Part shown: positions 9,015 to 16,461 of the stretch, piece after piece
Layout of the letters: each line of letters opens with the position of its first letter
Numbering within the stretch: the stretch's first letter is position 1
NCBI GenBank assembly: GCA_903861195.1
Contig: CAIOTJ010000219.1
Span: 1-33,605, forward strand
Length of the DNA stretch: 33,605 bases
DNA from: an uncultured Planctomycetaceae bacterium
GTDB lineage: Bacteria > Planctomycetota > Planctomycetia > Planctomycetales > Planctomycetaceae
Direction of reading: 5' to 3'
Translations under genes and position numbers: made by a program
Notes under the pieces: model-generated
Told to the model about the DNA's origin: nothing
Database searches by the model: none
Seen by the model: the letters and a program-made list of their open reading frames with translations, nothing else

Positions 9015-9434
9015 CTAATCGGGACGATCGATGCCGCGGCGGCCCTGCTTCTTGCTACTCTGCTGCTTCTTGTCTTCGAGGCGGCGCCGGTGAGAGGCCC
9101 GGGTCGGCCGGGTCGCGCGGCGTTTCTTCACGGGCCGACAGGCCGCCTGCAGCATTTCCCGCAGCCGGTCGAGGCAATCCTCGGCGTTTTGCCGCTGGTC
9201 GCGGAAGCGGTCGCTACTGATCACAAAATCGCCGGCATTCGTCAGCCGGGTGGGAAAGAGTTCGAGCAGCCGCTCCCGCACTTCCGGGGAAATGCTCTCA
9301 CTCTGGGTCGACCAATGCAAAATGGCCTTGCTGGCCACCTTGTTGACGTTTTGACCCCCGGGCCCCGAACTCCGCGCGTACGTAAACCGCAGTTCGGAAT
9401 CGGGAATCTGAATGCGGGACGACACAATGAGCAT
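9015..9434 (-). CDS. arfB: Alternative ribosome-rescue factor ArfB (peptidyl-tRNA hydrolase)
   Basis: A 139-residue protein with the release-factor-like domain: SSGPGGQNVNKVASKAIL around residue 22 holds the GGQ that triggers peptidyl-tRNA hydrolysis. The C-terminal tail is rich in Lys/Arg (RPVKKRRATRPTRASHRRRL and more), as needed to enter the empty mRNA channel of stalled ribosomes. Length and both features separate ArfB from RF1/RF2, which are much longer. It frees ribosomes stalled at the ends of broken messages. It is divergent from the laminin-G-like gene at 9615 with a 180-base spacer. Confidence 0.93.
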   Translation of the reverse strand: MLIVSSRIQIPDSELRFTYARSSGPGGQNVNKVASKAILHWSTQSESISPEVRERLLELFPTRLTNAGDFVISSDRFRDQRQNAEDCLDRLREMLQAACRPVKKRRATRPTRASHRRRLEDKKQQSSKKQGRRGIDRPD

Positions 9435-9614
9435 GGCACGCGAGGGGGCAAAAACCTGTTCCGGTTGATCTTACGCCTGCCGACTCACTTCTGTCGATGA
9501 CCCGATGGATATCGCCAACAAGTGCCAGGACAGTTAGACTTCTGGCAGAGACACCCGGCCGGTTCATCGGGTTCACATCCTGTCCGAGTGGACGATCCCA
9601 AGAGGCTCCATCTG

Positions 9615-10343
9615 ATGATCCATCGGCACACATCTGCTGTTTGGCTGAGGCTGCTGGGGACCACAATGCTGTCCTTTGTGTTTGCCGTGCCTTGCGCCGC
9701 CCAAACCCAGGAAGCACCGCGGCCGCCGCGGGAACTCGCGGGATTGCCGCTGGTGTTTCAGGATGACTTCGACGAACCCACTCCCGAGCGCTACCTGTTC
9801 AGTGACCCGGCCGCCTGGCGGTGGCGCAAGGAGGAGGGACGCACCCTGCTGGAGCAGTTCCAGGCCAGCCAGGTCGAGAACCCGGTCCGCAGTCCCTTCA
9901 ACCGGGCGCTGGTCCGCGGACTGCACTTGGGCGATGTGATCATCGACGTGCGGCTGCAGTCGACCATCAAAGATTACGACCACCGCGACATGTGCCTGTT
10001 TTTCGGATTCCAGGATCCTTCGCATCTGTATTATGTCCATCTGGGAAAGAAGGCCGACGACCACGCCAACCAGATCTTCATTGTGGACGGGGCCCCACGG
10101 AAGAAGATTTCTCTGAAATCGACCGCCGGCACCCCCTGGACCGAGGGTTGGCACCATGCGCGCGTGGTGCGCAGGGTCGCTTCGGGTGAAATCGCCGTCT
10201 ACTTCGACAACATGGACGAGCCAGTGATGCGGGCGGTCGACAAAACCTTCGGCCCAGGACTCGTCGGGGTGGGAACCTTCGACGACACCGGACGGTTCGA
10301 CGAGCTGCGGGTTTATGGCGAACGCGTCGCGCCGAAGAATTGA
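9615..10343 (+). CDS. Exported laminin-G / DUF1080-like beta-sandwich protein
   Basis: The ATG at 9615 gives a 242-residue protein with a signal peptide (hydrophobic core WLRLLGTTMLSFVFAVPCAAQ); the frame is open further upstream but that extension is not signal-like. AAGAGG lies about 11 bases upstream of the ATG. The mature part looks like a single concanavalin-type sandwich: LVFQDDFDEP at the start, HLGDVIIDVRLQS, YVHLGKKADDHANQIF, WHHARVVRR and GLVGVGTFDDTGRFDELRVY. This order resembles the fold of DUF1080 and laminin-G domains, but no catalytic residue can be assigned. It may bind or act on a carbohydrate in the periplasm. A lipoprotein gene starts 72 bases downstream on the same strand. 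Confidence 0.75.
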   Translation: MIHRHTSAVWLRLLGTTMLSFVFAVPCAAQTQEAPRPPRELAGLPLVFQDDFDEPTPERYLFSDPAAWRWRKEEGRTLLEQFQASQVENPVRSPFNRALVRGLHLGDVIIDVRLQSTIKDYDHRDMCLFFGFQDPSHLYYVHLGKKADDHANQIFIVDGAPRKKISLKSTAGTPWTEGWHHARVVRRVASGEIAVYFDNMDEPVMRAVDKTFGPGLVGVGTFDDTGRFDELRVYGERVAPKN

Positions 10344-10415
10344 GCCTGTCTCCACGAGCCGCTGCCAGCCGGTTCAAACAATCCAGCGTTCCCCACCACC
10401 ACCGCGGAGTCTTGG

Positions 10416-11372
10416 ATGAAGCCGGTTCTGTCGCTGCCTGTGATCATGTGCCTGGGGCTCGTGCTGGGCTGGCAGGTGACCGGCTGCGGCCGCCCCGAGA
10501 CCGCCGCTCCCCAGCGGGACGAATCGTCGTCAGTCGACGACCGGACAGCCAGCGCAGAAGAACGTTCCACGCCGAGGAAAGGTCAGTCGAAACCCAGCGG
10601 CTCGGGTCGTCGGCGGGCCCGTTCCCTGGAGCTGTCGGGCGATTCCGCGCCGCAGAGTTCCTCGGGGCCAAGCGCCGGCCAGCTTGCCGAAGCCGAGTTG
10701 GCTCAACTGCAGCCCTTCCAGGTGCTGCTGGGCAACTGGCGGTGGGTCACCCAGAAGAAGTTCGGAGACTTCCCGAAGACGGGAGATGATGTCCGTTGGG
10801 CCTGGAACTTCCAGACACTGGCGGGACATCCCGCGCTGGTCACCCGCAGCGACGACCACCCCTACTTCCGAGAGATGGCACTGCTGTCGCTGCCGGACGA
10901 CCGTTTCGAGGCCCGGCTTCAGCTCAGCGACCACTCGACTCGCGTCCTGCAGGGAACCTGGCTCGACGGCCACGCCCCCCGCGAGGTGGCCGATGGAAAA
11001 ATCCTGCAGCGAACTTTCAAGCTGGGCCTCGACCAGGTCAGCCCCACCACTGGTGACCTGTGGCAGATGACGATCGCCCTCCTCGACAACGACCAGTATC
11101 TCGTCGAGATCAAGCGTCGTGCTTCGGCCACGGCGACGCCCCAATCTCTTGATACCGTGCGGCAGCAGCGACTGGGGACTTCGTTCGCGGTCGCGGAGAG
11201 CGACAATCCCGGGCCCAAGTGCATCGTCTCGGGGGGCCTGGGGACCATGACGGTCAGCTTTGACGGGAAGAATTACCCCGTCTGCTGTTCCGGCTGCGCC
11301 GCCGCGTTCAACGACGATCCCCAACGCTGGCTCAGTCGCCTCAAGTCGGCCCCCGCCCAGCCGGAGCGGTGA
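10416..11372 (+). CDS. Lipoprotein with C-terminal YHS/TRASH-like metal-binding domain
   Basis: A 318-residue protein with a type II signal peptide: hydrophobic stretch from residue 5 and lipobox VTGC near residue 23. Residues 30-85 are low-complexity Ser/Glu/Arg-rich linker. The middle (90-250) contains QVLLGNWRWVTQKKFGD and looks beta-rich; no family was recognised. The last 45 residues resemble a YHS/TRASH domain: a Cys in PKCIVSGG, then FDGKNYPVCCSGCAAAF about 20 residues on, then NDDPQRW. That spacing fits binding of a metal such as copper by the Cys cluster. The likely location is a lipid-anchored periplasmic protein. It converges on the kinase gene with 13 bases between stop codons. 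Confidence 0.8.
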   Translation: MKPVLSLPVIMCLGLVLGWQVTGCGRPETAAPQRDESSSVDDRTASAEERSTPRKGQSKPSGSGRRRARSLELSGDSAPQSSSGPSAGQLAEAELAQLQPFQVLLGNWRWVTQKKFGDFPKTGDDVRWAWNFQTLAGHPALVTRSDDHPYFREMALLSLPDDRFEARLQLSDHSTRVLQGTWLDGHAPREVADGKILQRTFKLGLDQVSPTTGDLWQMTIALLDNDQYLVEIKRRASATATPQSLDTVRQQRLGTSFAVAESDNPGPKCIVSGGLGTMTVSFDGKNYPVCCSGCAAAFNDDPQRWLSRLKSAPAQPER

Positions 11373-11385
11373 CCTCGTCCGGGTT

Positions 11386-13167
11386 TCACCGGGGGACCGA
11401 ATCGGAGTTCCCTGGCGACGGCGTGGAGGCTGGTACAAAACCTGTACTCCCGCGCAGCAACCAGGCGGCCACGGCCAGGGCCAGCAGCCCCAGGACGATC
11501 CCCAGCCAGGCTGCTTTCGCCACACGGCGGGAGGCTCGGGCGGCCCCCTCCCGCCGGTTCTTGCTTCCTGGGACACGGTATCTCAAGGTCTTGCCAATTG
11601 TGATCAGATCCCCCGGGTGGAGAGGGTGCTCCTGGCCGGGATTCGTCAATGGAACACGGTTCAGCTCGGTGCCATTCCGACTCCCCAGATCGGCCAGGGT
11701 CCAGCGGTCCCCCTGTCGCCGAAATTCGCAGTGACGGCCCGAGACCGCCACATTCACCAGCAGCACCTGGCATTCGGGATTGCGCCCCACGGTCACCCGG
11801 TCTCCCTGCAGGCGAATGGGGGGCCCACCCGCCAGAGGCTCGAGCACCAGTCCCGTGGTCGCGGGCGCGGGGCCAACCGGGACGCTGGCACCAAACCCAG
11901 GATCGGGATCCAGCGTGATTGGGGGGGGGAATCGCCGCTCCGGAGTCAGATTGCTCGACACTCCACCTGCCGCCGTGAGCGACCGGGTGGATGTGGTTGT
12001 CCAATGGCTCAGATCGCGCGACGAAGCCCCGTCGGCCAGGCGCGGCCGGCTGGCTCCCGCCGCCTGAGCCAGTCGCCGGCGGGCATCGCGCGCGCGGAAT
12101 GCGAGAACCCGCGAAAAATCGAATTCGACCGCGGCCGGATGGGCATGCGGCTCCAGCGCGGCAGCCACTTCTTCCATCGACGAGGGCCGCCCGGAGGGCT
12201 GCTTGGCGACCATGCCGGCAATCAGCGCAGAAACTTCCGCGGGGAGCGCGGGAAGCAGCTCGCGGGCCTCGGGTGGCACCTGGCTGCGGTGTGCCTCCAG
12301 TTTCTCGCGGGTGCCGGCCAGGGGAAACAGAGTCCGTCCGCAGAGCAGGGCGAAGAAGGTCGCCCCGAGGCTGTAGATATCGGCGGCCGGTCCCACCGAT
12401 TGGCCGTCGGCAATCTGCTCGGGCGAGATATAGTCGGCGGTCCCGAGGCATTCATGGCCGAAGATCATCGCCAGCGAGAACTCATCTCCCTCAGTCTGGT
12501 CCTTCAGCAGGGCCAACCCGAAATCCAACACCTTGAGCTGCCCCGCCCGGGTCACCATCAGGTTCCCCGGCTTGATGTCGCGGTGAATGACCCCTGCGCG
12601 GTGGGCCGCCGCCAGGCCCAGCGCGGCCTGCCGGATGAGGTCGCAGGTCAGTCCCCACGCAGGCAGTCCCGACAACTGGAGCCACTCGTCGAGATTGATC
12701 CCTTCGACGAATTCCATCACCAGGCAGGGGGTTTCGCCGAACACCTGCTCGTGCGATTCCAGGCTGTGAACGGCCACCACGTGGGGATGCCGGATGAGCT
12801 GGCCCGCCCGAGCCTCCAACCGCAGGCGGGTGAGCATCCCGGGATCGGAGCGGTGTTTCTCGGAGACGGTCTTCAGCGCGAAACGCTCCCCGGTCTCCCG
12901 ATGTTGCACCAGGTACAGGACCGCCATCCCCCCGGTCCCCAGCAGTTCCAGAATGGTGTAGGGACCAATCCGAAATCCCCGCGAATGCCCCTGCAACAGG
13001 CGCTCGGCCTGATAGCGGGTGAGCCACCCCCGATTGACCAGTGCCCGGGCCAATTCCAAAGGGCTCTCCCCCGGCAGACTGCGTGCCAGCTCCAGCCGCT
13101 CAGTCGTCAGCAGTTGGCTGACTGTCAGCAGTCGGAGCAGCTCGTCGGGAGTGGTCGGTTCGGGCAT
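11386..13167 (-). CDS. Serine/threonine protein kinase with FHA domain and C-terminal membrane anchor
   Basis: A 593-residue protein. Residues 1-66 are a helical N-terminal region common in planctomycete kinases (WLTRYQAERLLQG). The kinase domain spans about 69-340: P-loop GTGGMA (77-82), Lys99 in FALK, Glu118 in the C helix, HRD at 195-197, Asn202, DFG at 215-217 and SPE at 248-250, so all catalytic residues are kept. A 100-residue Ser/Thr/Pro-rich linker follows. An FHA domain at about 450-530 has GRNPECQVLL, SGRHCEF and SRNGTEL, which bind phosphothreonine. A single transmembrane helix (about 552-572) follows, with a short tail. The kinase would face the cytoplasm. A run of nine C (9 G on the plus strand, 11931-11939) lies in the linker. 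Confidence 0.95.
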   Translation of the reverse strand: MPEPTTPDELLRLLTVSQLLTTERLELARSLPGESPLELARALVNRGWLTRYQAERLLQGHSRGFRIGPYTILELLGTGGMAVLYLVQHRETGERFALKTVSEKHRSDPGMLTRLRLEARAGQLIRHPHVVAVHSLESHEQVFGETPCLVMEFVEGINLDEWLQLSGLPAWGLTCDLIRQAALGLAAAHRAGVIHRDIKPGNLMVTRAGQLKVLDFGLALLKDQTEGDEFSLAMIFGHECLGTADYISPEQIADGQSVGPAADIYSLGATFFALLCGRTLFPLAGTREKLEAHRSQVPPEARELLPALPAEVSALIAGMVAKQPSGRPSSMEEVAAALEPHAHPAAVEFDFSRVLAFRARDARRRLAQAAGASRPRLADGASSRDLSHWTTTSTRSLTAAGGVSSNLTPERRFPPPITLDPDPGFGASVPVGPAPATTGLVLEPLAGGPPIRLQGDRVTVGRNPECQVLLVNVAVSGRHCEFRRQGDRWTLADLGSRNGTELNRVPLTNPGQEHPLHPGDLITIGKTLRYRVPGSKNRREGAARASRRVAKAAWLGIVLGLLALAVAAWLLRGSTGFVPASTPSPGNSDSVPR

Positions 13168-13534
13168 TGCTCCACACGTCGCGCAGAGTTCTCGGGAAAT
13201 GGGGGGCCAACCCGCGAACGGGGGTCAAGAGCAGCAAACACCAGAACTCAGCCCCCGCCGGGTGACGTCAGCCCAAGGCCCGGTCATTGAGCGCCCCAGC
13301 TCCATCGCGCTCCAAGAACGCGGAATGCCACAAATAGCGGAGGGAGCCGCCAGCGAACAATGGAGGGGGCCAGATTTCCCTCTGACCAACCACCAACCGA
13401 TCCGGCCGCAGGAACGGTGGCCACCCGTGGACCGCGGCTTCGGCCACCCAAAGAAAAGAGTGGGGCCGGTCTTCCGAAGAAAACCGGCCCCACGAACTCA
13501 ATCCGTTGGACAGCCGTCTGCTCGGGTGAGCAGA
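13168..13534. other. Intergenic region between the kinase and YTV-repeat genes
   Basis: 367 bases between two minus-strand genes. It holds the terminator of the YTV gene at 13451-13493 and must hold the promoter of the kinase gene, but I see no convincing -35/-10 pair. Immediately upstream of the kinase ATG only a poorly spaced GGAG is present. Nothing else was recognised. Confidence 0.6.
13451..13493 (-). terminator. Terminator of the YTV-repeat gene
   Basis: A perfect 11-bp inverted repeat (GTGGGGCCGGT at 13460-13470, ACCGGCCCCAC at 13483-13493) with a 12-base loop is followed, reading the minus strand, by TCTTTTCTTT. It begins 41 bases after the stop of the minus-strand YTV gene, as expected for an intrinsic terminator. 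Confidence 0.88.
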
Positions 13535-16036
13535 TTAGCGGCCGCAGGAACCACAGCCAGGAGCAACACCGGTGGCCACACCAGCGCCCACTCCGTAGGC
13601 CGCACCGGTCACACCGCAGGGGGCAACCCCGGCGGCACCAGCGGGAGCGTAGCCAGCACCGTAGCCAGCTGCCGCCGCGACGGGAACCCGCACGCGGATG
13701 GTCTGCTGAACGGGACGGCACACCTGAACGGCGACCTGCTGCTCAACCTCGACGGGAACAACGACCGAGTAGTTCTCGACGCGTTCCTTGGTCACGGCCT
13801 TGTAGGTCGTCACATTGCGGGTGACGGCCCGGGTCTCGGCTTCGTTTTCGACGTAGTTGACCGTGCGGGTCCGGGTCTCGGTGCTCCACTCGGTCACGGG
13901 AACCTGCCGAGTCTGAGTCTGAGCCTGGTACTCGGTGACCTGCACCTGACGGGTGCGGGTCTCGGTGGTCATCTCGGTCACGGGAACCGAACGGGTCCGG
14001 GTCTCCGTGGTCCACTCGGTCACGGGAACCTGACGGGTCCGGGTTTCCTGGGTCACTTCCGTCACGGGGACGGTGCGGGTCCGGGTCTCCTGGGTCCATT
14101 CGGTCACGGGGACCTGGCGGGTCTGGGTCTGGGCCACGTACTCGGTCACGGGAACCGAACGGGTCCGGACTTCATCCTTGTACTCGGTCACGTTGTACTG
14201 CCGAGTCTGGGTCTGGGTCACGTACTCGGTCACGGGAACCGTGCGAGTGCGGGCTTCCTGGGTCCACTCGGTCACGGGAACCTGGCGGGTCCGGGTTTCC
14301 TGGGTCACTTCCGTCACGGGGACGGAGCGGGTCCGGGTCTCCTGGGTCCACTCGGTCACGGGGACCTGGCGGGTCTGGGTCTGCGTCACGTACTCGGTCA
14401 CGGGAACCGAACGGGTCCGGGTCTCGGTGGTCCACTCGGTCACGGGAACCTGGCGGGTCCGGGTTTCCTGGGTCATTTCCGTCACGGGAACCGTGCGGGT
14501 CCGGGTCTCAGTCTGCCAGGTGGTGACAGGCACCGTCCGGCTGCGAGTCTCGGTCCGGTACAGAGTCACCTGGTAGTCGTAGGTCTCGACCGCAGCTTCT
14601 TGGCGGGCGACGGGAACCTGGACGGCAACCTGAACCATGTTGGGAACCCACACACGCTGGGTCACAACCTGGGGGCAGCCGCCAGCCACGCCAGCCGAGC
14701 CATCGGCAACGCCGTAGCCAGCGCCGTAACCGGCACCGCCGGCCACCGCACCGCCAGCCGCTCCACCGCAAGGATTGCAGGTGTTGCAGCGGTTGCAGCG
14801 ATTGCAGGCGCGACGACGACCACAGCGGCCGCACATGCCGGCACCAGCCGCAGCGTGACCATTGTCACAGCCACCAGCCACACCAGCGCCATTGCCAGCA
14901 CCGTAACCAGCCCCATAACCGTAGCCAGCCGAACCACCGCCAACCGTCACCTGACGGTCTTCGTAGTGGCCCTGGTCCTGGCAGGTGGTGCGGTTCTCGT
15001 AGCCCATCACCGTCCGCCAGACATTCCGAGTTCCCTGACGGGTCTCGGTGTAGGGGACGTTGACGTTGTACTGCTGCTCGACGCTCGACTGCACGGGGAC
15101 ATTGACCGTGTAGGCCTGCTCGACATTGCGGGTCACGGGCACGTTCACGACATAGTTCTGGTCGACCATCTTGGTGACCGGAACGTTGACCATGTACTGC
15201 TGCTCGACGTTCTTCGTGACGGGAACCGTCACGTTGTACTGCTGCTCGACAGTGCGGGTGTAGGGAACGCGCACGGTGTACTGCTGCTCGACCTGCTTCG
15301 TGACAGCGACGTTCACGGTGTACTGCTGTTCGACGGTCTTGGTGACCGGCACATTCACCATGTACTGCTGCTCGACATTGCGGGTCACGGGCACGTTCAC
15401 GACGTAATTCTGGTCGACCATCTTGGTGACCGGAACATTGACCGTGTACTGCTGCTCGACGTTCCGGGTCACCGGAACGTTGACCGTGTACTGCTGGTCG
15501 ACCGTCTTCGTCACGGGGACGTTGACCGTGTAGGTCTGATCAACCATCTTCGTCACGGGGACATTGACCGTGTACTGCTCTTCGCGGCTCTTGGTCTTGG
15601 GAACCATCACCGTGACGTTGTCCGTCACCTGGGTGGTCTCAGGAACCTGCTCGACATAGGTGACCGTCCGCTGCTGCTGCTGCGTCTGGTACTGAGTCAC
15701 CTTCACCGTCTGGTACTCGGTCACCGTCTGGTTCACCGTGACCACCTGGTCCACTTCCACCCAGTCGGTCGCACAGCCGCCATAGGCACCGCCGCCGGCC
15801 GCTCCGCCAGCGTAACCGCCCGCCCCGTAGCCGCCGGCCGCACCGCCAGCACCACCGAGGGCCGAGCCATCAGCTCCGCATCCTGCGGAACCACCACCAC
15901 ATGCTCCGGACCATGCCGCCGAGGCACCGGCACCACACGCTGTGCCGCACCGCCGACGACCGCCGTTCGCCTCCGAGGTGGCTGGCATCAACGCCGCCAA
16001 CCCCAAAAGCAACACCAACCCAGCCCTCAAAACCAT
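13535..16036 (-). CDS. YTV-repeat, cysteine-rich exported surface protein
   Basis: An 833-residue protein built almost wholly of repeats. Residues 1-23 are a signal peptide. Then come a Gly/Ala/Cys-rich stretch with five Cys (30-88) and a region of Val/Thr/Gln. Block 1 (about 152-333) has 13 units of 14 residues, consensus EQQYTVNVPVTKMV. A central part (334-490) contains Gly/Tyr/Ala-rich runs and seven Cys in CGRCG...CNRCNRCNTCNPC (402-423). Block 2 (about 495-732) has 17 units of 14 residues, consensus QETRTRQVPVTEWT. The C-terminus is Gly/Ala-rich with four Cys, total 19. YTV repeats are known from planctomycete proteinaceous cell-surface proteins; the Cys could cross-link by disulphides (inference). 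ATG is preceded by GGAGG nine bases upstream, and a terminator follows, so the gene is probably a strongly expressed single unit. Confidence 0.9.
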   Translation of the reverse strand: MVLRAGLVLLLGLAALMPATSEANGGRRRCGTACGAGASAAWSGACGGGSAGCGADGSALGGAGGAAGGYGAGGYAGGAAGGGAYGGCATDWVEVDQVVTVNQTVTEYQTVKVTQYQTQQQQRTVTYVEQVPETTQVTDNVTVMVPKTKSREEQYTVNVPVTKMVDQTYTVNVPVTKTVDQQYTVNVPVTRNVEQQYTVNVPVTKMVDQNYVVNVPVTRNVEQQYMVNVPVTKTVEQQYTVNVAVTKQVEQQYTVRVPYTRTVEQQYNVTVPVTKNVEQQYMVNVPVTKMVDQNYVVNVPVTRNVEQAYTVNVPVQSSVEQQYNVNVPYTETRQGTRNVWRTVMGYENRTTCQDQGHYEDRQVTVGGGSAGYGYGAGYGAGNGAGVAGGCDNGHAAAGAGMCGRCGRRRACNRCNRCNTCNPCGGAAGGAVAGGAGYGAGYGVADGSAGVAGGCPQVVTQRVWVPNMVQVAVQVPVARQEAAVETYDYQVTLYRTETRSRTVPVTTWQTETRTRTVPVTEMTQETRTRQVPVTEWTTETRTRSVPVTEYVTQTQTRQVPVTEWTQETRTRSVPVTEVTQETRTRQVPVTEWTQEARTRTVPVTEYVTQTQTRQYNVTEYKDEVRTRSVPVTEYVAQTQTRQVPVTEWTQETRTRTVPVTEVTQETRTRQVPVTEWTTETRTRSVPVTEMTTETRTRQVQVTEYQAQTQTRQVPVTEWSTETRTRTVNYVENEAETRAVTRNVTTYKAVTKERVENYSVVVPVEVEQQVAVQVCRPVQQTIRVRVPVAAAAGYGAGYAPAGAAGVAPCGVTGAAYGVGAGVATGVAPGCGSCGR
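13841..14554 (-). repeat. 42-bp coding tandem repeats, block 2 of the YTV protein
   Basis: About 17 tandem units of 42 bp encode 14-residue units of the form QETRTRxVPVTEWT. Units vary at the residue after R and at the two residues after VPVT. Units 4-7 and units 10-13 match each other more closely than their neighbours: the stretch beginning GGGTTTCCTGGGTCACTTCC recurs at 14041 and 14293, exactly 252 bp (six units) apart. Confidence 0.9.
15035..15583 (-). repeat. 42-bp coding tandem repeats, block 1 of the YTV protein
   Basis: Thirteen tandem units of 42 bp encode 14-residue units of the form EQQYTVNVPVTKMV. Units 4-6 and 10-12 are near copies (both contain KMVDQNYVVNVPVTRNVEQ), again a six-unit or 252-bp offset, the same super-period as in block 2. 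Confidence 0.9.
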
Positions 16037-16045
16037 TTCGAAAGA

Positions 16046-16050
16046 CCTCC
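16046..16050 (-). promoter_or_regulatory. Strong Shine-Dalgarno of the YTV gene
   Basis: On the minus strand GGAGG stands nine bases before the ATG at 16036. It fixes the start and is stronger than the ribosome sites of most neighbours, in line with an abundant structural protein. Confidence 0.8.
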
Positions 16051-16116
16051 AAGAGACAACACGTTCATCCAGTCAATGGAAACGGCTCACCCCACCGAAT
16101 TCCCCAGAGACCCCAG

Positions 16117-16145
16117 CTTATACATCCTACCCAGAGCCTCTTCAA
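16117..16145 (-). promoter_or_regulatory. Sigma-70-like promoter for the YTV gene
   Basis: Reading the minus strand, TTGAAG (16140-16145) and TATAAG (16117-16122) are separated by exactly 17 bases and lie about 80 bases before the ATG. They match 4 of 6 and 5 of 6 consensus bases. Planctomycete promoter consensus is poorly known, so this remains a candidate. Confidence 0.5.
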
Positions 16146-16461
16146 TCAATTCTCTGGTATTTTCCCCCTCATTTCACCAGTTTTCCGGGGCAGTCCCCTC
16201 ATACAACCGGCAGAACCGATCAACTGCCCCACCCAGACCACCACCCATTTGTCCGTATTCTCGATCTCTCCGCCTCCTCGGGACCCAAGCAAATGCATGC
16301 ATATGTTCACGTTTTGATAGGGAATTGCGTCTTTGGCGGGGCGTCGCGCCCCTGCGCCGGGATCGGCACACGGGTGGCGGTCCCGCAGACATCGAATGCC
16401 AACCGGCGACGTCCGGCGTTTGGGCACCGACCACCCTCTGCCCCACGAAAACTGGGCGTGT

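Larger units (their letters stand above)
16037..16461. other. AT-richer leader and intergenic region upstream of the YTV gene
   Basis: 425 bases between the minus-strand YTV gene and the end of the propeller gene. The part from 16037 to about 16330 is visibly richer in A and T than the rest of the window and holds the YTV Shine-Dalgarno and a promoter-like pair. Near 16335-16350 a short GGGGCG/CGCCCC hairpin lies past the stop of the propeller gene but lacks a T tract, so I do not call it a terminator. Confidence 0.6.

Noticed and set aside
11260-13290. A 676-residue plus-strand frame under the kinase gene.
   Set aside because: Antisense shadow of a kinase with all catalytic residues in place; the sequence is Pro/Arg/Gln-rich without domains.
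13841-15583. Regular 42-bp repeats that could be mistaken for a CRISPR array.
   Set aside because: The repeats are contiguous and in frame, with no spacers, and encode an ordered 14-residue unit.
16293-16302. Palindrome ATGCATGCAT in the AT-richer region.
   Set aside because: A single 10-bp copy with no partner site; chance occurrence is likely.
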